Source: Saprospiraceae bacterium
Lineage (GTDB): Bacteria; Bacteroidota; Bacteroidia; Chitinophagales; Saprospiraceae
Assembly: GCA_020629255.1 (NCBI GenBank)
Contig: JAHDDR010000018.1
Span: forward strand, 1 to 37,245
Direction: 5' to 3'
Length of the DNA stretch: 37,245 bases
The notes beneath the pieces are model-generated. The model was not told the DNA's origin, made no database searches, and saw only the letters and a list, made by a program, of their open reading frames with translations. Made by a program: the position numbers and the translations under genes. Numbering within the stretch: position 1 is the first letter of the stretch; each line of letters opens with the position of its first letter. Of the stretch, positions 19,382 to 25,994 are shown piece after piece.

Positions 19382-19400
19382 TACTTTGTGATTCAAAGTA
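19382..19400. promoter_or_regulatory. Second palindrome TACTTTG-N5-CAAAGTA, candidate operator
   Basis: TACTTTGTGATTCAAAGTA, 25 nt before ATG at 19426; same arms and spacing as 18345-18361. Confidence 0.55.
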
Positions 19401-19425
19401 ATTTGTAAAATAAAACAACTGAATT

Positions 19426-19926
19426 ATGAAAAAGTCATTTGTGAAATTCAGAACCCAACTCTTACAATGGTTGGTCAATTTTACGGCTCCTATTTATTTA
19501 AACCTTGTAAAGAAAAACAAAGCCCCCTGGAAATATAGTAAAGATGATTTAGCTAATTTCCCTTCGGGCTCTTTGGGAAAAGAATTATTCTTGTTTTTGG
19601 AACAAAGAAAATTCGATCTCATTCCCAAAGCCGAACGACACGACATTTTCCATTTATTAACCGGATATGATACCACGCCTGAGGAAGAAACAAAAATGCA
19701 ATTTTGGCTTTTGGGTAACGGAAAATGGACTCCCTACACCATTGGTACATGTATAATAGGTTTCTTTTTAATTCCTGAATATTCAAAATCGTTTTTTGCG
19801 GCATATAAAAAAGGGTGTGCATCTATTTCTATTTCAGATTGGCGTTTCGAACCGCTGCTTTACATGAATTTCAATTCTATTGTACAACAGATCCACCAAC
19901 CTTTATTTTTGGCTTTTAAAAAATAA
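19426..19926 (+). CDS. Coq4-like protein with intact HDxxHx11E motif
   Basis: FPSGSLGKELFLFLEQRKFDLIPKAERHDIFHLLTGYDTTPEEETKMQFWLLGNG; H72-D73-x2-H76-x11-E88. Confidence 0.75.
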   Translation: MKKSFVKFRTQLLQWLVNFTAPIYLNLVKKNKAPWKYSKDDLANFPSGSLGKELFLFLEQRKFDLIPKAERHDIFHLLTGYDTTPEEETKMQFWLLGNGKWTPYTIGTCIIGFFLIPEYSKSFFAAYKKGCASISISDWRFEPLLYMNFNSIVQQIHQPLFLAFKK

Positions 19927-19932
19927 ATCATC

Positions 19933-20700
19933 ATGGGAATGAATCAAATCATGAATATGGAAATCAGTCCTGTTCTAAAAAATAAAAAAATAATAATTTC
20001 GCAACAAACAAAATTATTCATATGGCTGTCGACTGCTTCGATCCTTTCGGTTTTTTTGATTATTTATAGATTGGAATTATTAGGAATAAACCAGCCTATT
20101 ATTTTCAATATAAATGATTCTAATTTCTTTATTACGAAGAAAGGATCTTTTATTTTTTTAATTTGGAATTTAATATTAGCATGGATTCCTTACCTCCTTG
20201 CAATTGTGAGTCCTATAATTTATAACAAGACAAAATCAAAGATTTTTTTATTTTTTATTTTGATGATTTGGTTGTTTTTCTTTCCGAATGCCCCATACAT
20301 CCTCACCGATTTTGTGCATCTGAAACAGCGTGTTCAACTACCATTCTGGTACGACATAACCCTGCTTACTTCTTTTGCAGGAATCGGTTGGATGTTGGGG
20401 CTTCTTTCTTTATGGGAAGTAGAGAAGACTTTAAAAAAAATCATGAATAAACAAATAGCAACGTCCTTCATATACTGCACAATCCTTTTGACCGGAATTG
20501 GCATTTGGATAGGTCGTTACCTCCGTTGGAATTCTTGGGACATCGCCACCCGCCCCCAAGCATTAATCCACGACATTTCACAACATCTATCGAATCCTTT
20601 GGCACATATAGACAGTCTAGGTATTTCAATCGCAATTAGTGGCCTTTTATTTATTTCTTATTTCTTTTTAAAAACGTTGGTCAGCCCTACAACTAAATAG
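19933..20700 (+). CDS. DUF1361-like multi-pass membrane protein
   Basis: FFPNAPYILTDFVHLKQRVQLPFWYDITLL, GIGIWIGRYLRWNSWDI; multiple TM segments. Confidence 0.8.
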   Translation: MGMNQIMNMEISPVLKNKKIIISQQTKLFIWLSTASILSVFLIIYRLELLGINQPIIFNINDSNFFITKKGSFIFLIWNLILAWIPYLLAIVSPIIYNKTKSKIFLFFILMIWLFFFPNAPYILTDFVHLKQRVQLPFWYDITLLTSFAGIGWMLGLLSLWEVEKTLKKIMNKQIATSFIYCTILLTGIGIWIGRYLRWNSWDIATRPQALIHDISQHLSNPLAHIDSLGISIAISGLLFISYFFLKTLVSPTTK

Positions 20701-20707
20701 TATAGAC

Positions 20708-22177
20708 ATGAAACAAAAAATCATTTTAACCGGCTTTGTCATTATTGCCTCCCTTGCCTTCAACATTCTATTTTGGAAAGAAGGATTCGGCATCAATACA
20801 ACTATATTCACGCTCGTATCATTGCTTGGAATTTATTTATCAGATAAATCAACTTTCAAGAACAGGAACATGCAAATTATTTCCCTCGGAACACTAACAT
20901 TGAGCATTGCCATTCTTTTCACCCACTCTTTTTTCTCGATCTTTATTTTCTTATTTTCTTTTGTTTTCTTAATCGGTTTTTCCCAACAGCCGTCGATCTC
21001 TTTTTTAGGAAATTCTAGTTTCACAGGATTAATGAGTTTAATAGAAGCCCCTATTAAATTTTTCTACAACCTGCCCCACCCCCAATGGAAACGACCTAAC
21101 CTTGGCCGTTCCATTTCTTTGCTTTCCATTCCTGCGGCAATTTTTATTTTATTCTTTTTTATTTATGCTTTAGCCAATCATAAATTAGCTCTTTTTGTAA
21201 CCGATGCTATACAGAAAGCATATGATTTTTTCTTTGCGATGGATATTTCTTGGGCTCGTTTACTTTTTATAGGAATTGGTTTTTTCATTGCTGCCGGTTT
21301 AGGCATTAAAAATAGAAATAAAATAGATTTTGGAATATTCCCTGAAAACATCAAAAGGGAAAAGAAGCCTAAAACCGAAGGCATTCCGAACAATTTTCCG
21401 ACAATTGGTTTAAAGAATGAATACAAAATTGCATTCATGACCATCCTATCTCTTAACGGGTTATTACTCCTTGTCAACATTCTTGACATTAATCATGTTT
21501 GGATGAAAGAAGTAGAACAATTAAATATATGGGAATTAAAAGAATTCGTTTACCAGGGTACGTATGTATTAATATTTTCCATTGCCTTAGCCATGGGTAT
21601 TTTAATTTATTTTTTCAGGAAGAACCTGAATTTTTTCCCTAACAATAAATGGCTGAAACATGCTTCTTATTTTTGGATTGCACAAAATGCATTCCTCACA
21701 TTATCCGTAGGTGTAAGGAATTTCCAATATGTACAATATTATGGTCTAGCCTACAAAAGGATTGGAGTTTTTATTTTTCTATTCCTTACTTTACTAGGAT
21801 TTATTACTATGCTCATAAAAATAAATCAAAAAAAATCATTACAATTTTTATTGAATAAAAATGCTTGGATATGGTATTTTGTATTCTGGTCTTTATCTTG
21901 GGTTAACTGGGACAGCTCTATTACAAAATATAATATATACTCCCATTATGAAACCGATATAGATTTGGATTTTTTATTCAAAGAAGTCTCTGATAAAAAT
22001 ATTCTTATCTTAGAACAGGAAAAAGATATTTTAGAAGAGAGGAGCAAATATTCTTTAAGCGAAATCCAAAACAAGATAGACATAAAAAAGAAAAATTTCA
22101 TGGACAGAAAAGAAACCCAAACTTGGCTATCTTGGAATTACAGCGATCTCACGATTATTAAAAATATCAATAAATAA
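20708..22177 (+). CDS. DUF4173/DUF4153-like multi-pass membrane protein
   Basis: 489 aa, many TM segments; VGVRNFQYVQYYGLAYKRIGVFIFLFLTLLGF and VNWDSSITKYNI. Confidence 0.75.
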   Translation: MKQKIILTGFVIIASLAFNILFWKEGFGINTTIFTLVSLLGIYLSDKSTFKNRNMQIISLGTLTLSIAILFTHSFFSIFIFLFSFVFLIGFSQQPSISFLGNSSFTGLMSLIEAPIKFFYNLPHPQWKRPNLGRSISLLSIPAAIFILFFFIYALANHKLALFVTDAIQKAYDFFFAMDISWARLLFIGIGFFIAAGLGIKNRNKIDFGIFPENIKREKKPKTEGIPNNFPTIGLKNEYKIAFMTILSLNGLLLLVNILDINHVWMKEVEQLNIWELKEFVYQGTYVLIFSIALAMGILIYFFRKNLNFFPNNKWLKHASYFWIAQNAFLTLSVGVRNFQYVQYYGLAYKRIGVFIFLFLTLLGFITMLIKINQKKSLQFLLNKNAWIWYFVFWSLSWVNWDSSITKYNIYSHYETDIDLDFLFKEVSDKNILILEQEKDILEERSKYSLSEIQNKIDIKKKNFMDRKETQTWLSWNYSDLTIIKNINK

Positions 22178-22189
22178 AAAGATGGTATC

Positions 22190-23320
22190 ATGGATGTGAT
22201 TTTTTATTTTATCGGAGGAATTATTTTTATTATCACTCTTATTATTTCAGGAGGAGCATTTATCCGTTTTGTAAAAAGTTTCAAACACAATTATATTCCA
22301 TTAGACAGCCCAAATCCTTATGTTCAATGGATCACCCGATTTAATTACAAAGCCGCTCCTTTTATTATTTCAACATTGGGTCCTCTGGGAGGTTTTCTTA
22401 TTAGTTGGACGGCCAACGATCACACAAAACATGATATATTTTACACACCGATTAATCACGATCATTTTCTCACCATTTTTATTTTTTATCTCATTTCCCT
22501 TGTAGCTTTTTGGCTCTCCATCCTTTATAAAAATAAAATGCCTCCTTTACTCGAAGTATTTTCTCTTTTGGGTATGGCACAAGGGTTTATTTTGTGTACT
22601 TTCCTAAGCATACATTTTGCACATTTTATGTTGGTTGCTTTTATTCCGATGCTCATTACTTTTCCATTAATTTGTCCTTTACTTTTTGGTATGTTGCTCT
22701 TCGTACAAATAAGGAAACATTTTTATGGATTCAGAGAAAAGCAACGGGATGAAGATCCTGTTTATGATAGTTTGATTTTAGACCATGCCCATAAATTCGT
22801 AGCGAATGATACCGTAAATAATCCTTTCATTTTTTTCCTTTTATTACCCTTCATCGCCATCCAACAAAGTGTGCTGATTCTCTTTGGGCAAGTTCCTTTG
22901 TCGGCGATCAAAGCATTTACGGAAACCACGACTTATACCTTTTCCCAATATGCCCCACCCCCCGATCTAGGAGGTCATTATCTTTGTACGATTGCATCAA
23001 GGGGAAGCCACTGGCTAGTTAGACCTCTTCGAAAAGGGATAAGGAGAGGAAAAATCATTGATGTGAACCGACAATTGCTGGTTGCCAACGCTTTTGAAGA
23101 ATGGCTCGAACAGAATACCCCCAATTTTCATCGTTTCCTAAGAAAGAATTACAACAAGGTAGGCATTCCCCTCAATCAGATGGTCAACAACAAATGGATG
23201 TCAAACCTGATGTTCATTATCATGAAACCCTTTGAATGCTTTTTTCTGATTTGGCTCTATACCTTTGATATCGCTCCAGAGAAAAGAATCCAAAGACAAT
23301 ATCTTCCAAAAGACCATTGA
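22190..23320 (+). CDS. Membrane protein of unknown function (possibly DUF6688)
   Basis: 376 aa; CTIASRGSHWLVRPLRKGIRRGKIIDVNRQLLVANAFEEWLEQ motif; family number from memory only. Confidence 0.6.
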   Translation: MDVIFYFIGGIIFIITLIISGGAFIRFVKSFKHNYIPLDSPNPYVQWITRFNYKAAPFIISTLGPLGGFLISWTANDHTKHDIFYTPINHDHFLTIFIFYLISLVAFWLSILYKNKMPPLLEVFSLLGMAQGFILCTFLSIHFAHFMLVAFIPMLITFPLICPLLFGMLLFVQIRKHFYGFREKQRDEDPVYDSLILDHAHKFVANDTVNNPFIFFLLLPFIAIQQSVLILFGQVPLSAIKAFTETTTYTFSQYAPPPDLGGHYLCTIASRGSHWLVRPLRKGIRRGKIIDVNRQLLVANAFEEWLEQNTPNFHRFLRKNYNKVGIPLNQMVNNKWMSNLMFIIMKPFECFFLIWLYTFDIAPEKRIQRQYLPKDH

Positions 23321-23415
23321 TTCTTATCAATAGAACCTTCGAGTGTAAAACAATCATTTACTTTGCCTATCTTTACACACCCAAATTTTATGAACATCAT
23401 GTGGCAGAATTTTAG

Positions 23416-24384
23416 ATGAAAGTAGTCCAAAGAGCCAGTAATATTATTTTCTATCCGTTAGTAGCACTATTGTTGCTCACTACTGCCTTGATTATTATCC
23501 AACCTGAAGGAAGCCAATTCCGCATATTTACCAATAACGCTGTAGAATTTTTATTAGGCATCCTAGGCTTCAGCCTTCTTTGCATGCTTCTCCGTTGGCA
23601 CAAACTGATGTTTACCGCTTTCGGGTGTGTGGGTGTCTTATGCTTTTTTCTGAAATCCAGCTCTAACCCCGAGCCCATTTATGCCGCCCCTAGCCAAGCT
23701 ATAGATTTTGAAGTTTTCCAATTGAACATTCAAAACCACGATTGGAACAGTTACGAAGAATTATCCGACCTGCTTATCCGTTCTTCTGCTGATGTCATTT
23801 CCATACAAGAAGTTACACCGGATTGGGATTTTGCCTTAATGGAACTCTTACAGGACTCCTTCCCTTACTCCATCTCCATTCCTACAATTAGTTTCAATGG
23901 TCTAGCCGTTTATTCCAAACATCCCATCCTAGAAACCGATACCTTTTACCACAAGGATACTCCCAACATATCCGGCTTGGTGAAAGTAAGTCGAGACAAC
24001 AACCATAGAACCATGAGGTTTGTATCCACTTACACCAGTCCTACCTTTAATAGTGACAAATCCTATTCTATATTGAAGGAACATTTTAGTTTGATTATTG
24101 ATGAAATGAAAGAACGCAAAGAAGCTTTAACCGCTTTTGGCTCCTTCAATACGGTTGCTTGGTCATCCGAAATGAAGTTTTTCACCAATATGCTAGGGCT
24201 ACAAAACAGCAAGCGTTCTCTAAATCCTTTTTCATTGGGCTCTTACGAACACATTTTCCATTCCAAACATTTGGAATGCAGTGATTTTGATGTCATCTAT
24301 TCCGAAAATGGAGACGAAATAGGAATCAAGGCCACTTTGCAATTTAAGAATACAATCATGGTAGAGGATGCGAAAGAGATTTAA
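23416..24384 (+). CDS. Endonuclease/exonuclease/phosphatase-fold protein, apparently catalytically degenerate
   Basis: N-terminal TM segments, then FEVFQLNIQNHDW, VISIQEVTPDWDF, NGLAVYSKHPI; GDFN reads GSFN, C-terminal SDH reads GDE. Confidence 0.8.
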   Translation: MKVVQRASNIIFYPLVALLLLTTALIIIQPEGSQFRIFTNNAVEFLLGILGFSLLCMLLRWHKLMFTAFGCVGVLCFFLKSSSNPEPIYAAPSQAIDFEVFQLNIQNHDWNSYEELSDLLIRSSADVISIQEVTPDWDFALMELLQDSFPYSISIPTISFNGLAVYSKHPILETDTFYHKDTPNISGLVKVSRDNNHRTMRFVSTYTSPTFNSDKSYSILKEHFSLIIDEMKERKEALTAFGSFNTVAWSSEMKFFTNMLGLQNSKRSLNPFSLGSYEHIFHSKHLECSDFDVIYSENGDEIGIKATLQFKNTIMVEDAKEI

Positions 24385-24739
24385 AAGTTTCTTATTTGCA
24401 TTTAAGGGTATTGCCGATTTATTCAAGAACACACCCAATGCACAAATCCATCTCATGTTTGCCATCGCTGTTGTGGTTTGTGGTTTCATTTTCGATATTT
24501 CCAAAACAGAATGGATGTTCTGTATTCTTAGCATATCCTTGGTTTTAATGGCGGAGGGTTTCAATACTGCCCTCGAATATCTAACGGATTTGGTATCGCC
24601 CGACTATCACGAACTAGCCGGAAAAACCAAAGATGTAGCAGCTGGTGCTGTATTCATTATGGCAATTGGTGCAGCCATCATCGGTTTTTTGATCTTTGCT
24701 CCAAAAGGTTGGAATATGTTGCTAGAATTTATCCAATAA
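24368..24739 (+). CDS. dgkA: Diacylglycerol/undecaprenol kinase family protein
   Basis: NAQIHLMFAIAVVV, EGFNTALEYLTDLVSPDYHELAGKTKDVAAGAVFIMAIGA. Confidence 0.93.
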   Translation: MRKRFKSFLFAFKGIADLFKNTPNAQIHLMFAIAVVVCGFIFDISKTEWMFCILSISLVLMAEGFNTALEYLTDLVSPDYHELAGKTKDVAAGAVFIMAIGAAIIGFLIFAPKGWNMLLEFIQ

Positions 24740-24801
24740 TGAATTTCCTCTTTTATTCAAAAAAATATTATCTTTAAAATCACATCACCATTCAAAATTA
24801 C

Positions 24802-25275
24802 ATGGAAAGAATTCAAGTTACAGTGGACGATGTCGTTCCCGGCGATTCGGATGATGCATTCGATATCATGCTCCGCTTTGATAAATACCATGAATGGTGG
24901 CCTAAAACCCTCCCTATTATTTGCGAAGATTACAAAGATGTTTTTGTCGGCAACAAATTATTAATCCGCCCTTATCCTTTTGTGGATGTCGGATGGAAAA
25001 TCCATTCTTATGACCCCGGCAGGGAAATCATTATACATTATTATAAAGGAATGCATACCGGCATGGGAGTTTGGATTTTTTCAGAAACCGATGACGATCA
25101 AGCCGTTATTTCTTTCGAAATAGACATACTCCCTAAGAACCGTCTTTACAATTGGGCGTATAAATTATTTAATGTTGAACAAACCCACATCCGCCATGTG
25201 AAGATGGTGATTTCTGCCCTTGCATCACGAATAAAAAATTTACCGCCAAAAGAACCTTCTTCCGATGTTGCTTAA
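24802..25275 (+). CDS. SRPBCC (START-like) family protein
   Basis: ERIQVTVDDVVPGDSDDAFDIMLRFDKYHEWWPKT; polyketide-cyclase/SRPBCC-like pattern. Confidence 0.65.
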   Translation: MERIQVTVDDVVPGDSDDAFDIMLRFDKYHEWWPKTLPIICEDYKDVFVGNKLLIRPYPFVDVGWKIHSYDPGREIIIHYYKGMHTGMGVWIFSETDDDQAVISFEIDILPKNRLYNWAYKLFNVEQTHIRHVKMVISALASRIKNLPPKEPSSDVA

Positions 25276-25984
25276 AACCCGTGGAATTGTTGTCAGAAGC
25301 ACCAAATATGGTGAAACGAGCCTTATTTTAGATATCTACACCCTAGACAGGGGAAGGCAATCTTATATCATCAATAGTGTAAGAACGCCTAAAGCTCGGG
25401 TAAAACAAAGTATCGTAAATTTGGCATCTTTCGTGGATTTGGTGGTTTATCAAAGGGATCAAAAAAATGTAAATAGGATTAAAGAGGTGAAACCCGCCCA
25501 AATCTATACGTCCATTCCTTTCGATGTCATTAAGGGAACTGTTGCCTTATTTATGGTCGAATTGATAGAAAAAACAATCAAAGAATCCGAAAGCAACCCC
25601 GCTCTTTTTGAATTCGTCGAGCATAGTTTTGTTGCTTTGGATCAAGTAGAAAAAGCCAGCTTGTTCCCCTTGGTTTTCCCGATTCTCCTCATGCCTTACT
25701 TAGGTTTTTCTCCTGGTAATGATTGGTCAGAGAATACACCATATTTTGATATTAGAGAAAGTTTGTTTGTCAAGAATAAACCTCTCTTATTGTTCATGGA
25801 TGAAGAGAAAAGCCGAATTTTCGCCTCATTGCTCCAAACAGATTTGAGAACCATGGATCATTTTTCCGTTCCTAAAAACCAAAGAAACGAACTGCTCAAC
25901 CATGTACTTGAATATTATCAATGCCATGTCGAGAACTTCAAATCTTTAAATTCTCATGTAGTTCTAAGAGAAGTATTAGGATAG
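25265..25984 (+). CDS. recO: DNA repair protein RecO
   Basis: MLLKTRGIVVRSTKYGETSLILDIYTLDRGRQSYIINSVR; overlaps upstream ORF by 11 nt. Confidence 0.9.
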   Translation: MLLKTRGIVVRSTKYGETSLILDIYTLDRGRQSYIINSVRTPKARVKQSIVNLASFVDLVVYQRDQKNVNRIKEVKPAQIYTSIPFDVIKGTVALFMVELIEKTIKESESNPALFEFVEHSFVALDQVEKASLFPLVFPILLMPYLGFSPGNDWSENTPYFDIRESLFVKNKPLLLFMDEEKSRIFASLLQTDLRTMDHFSVPKNQRNELLNHVLEYYQCHVENFKSLNSHVVLREVLG

Positions 25985-25994
25985 GACGACCACC

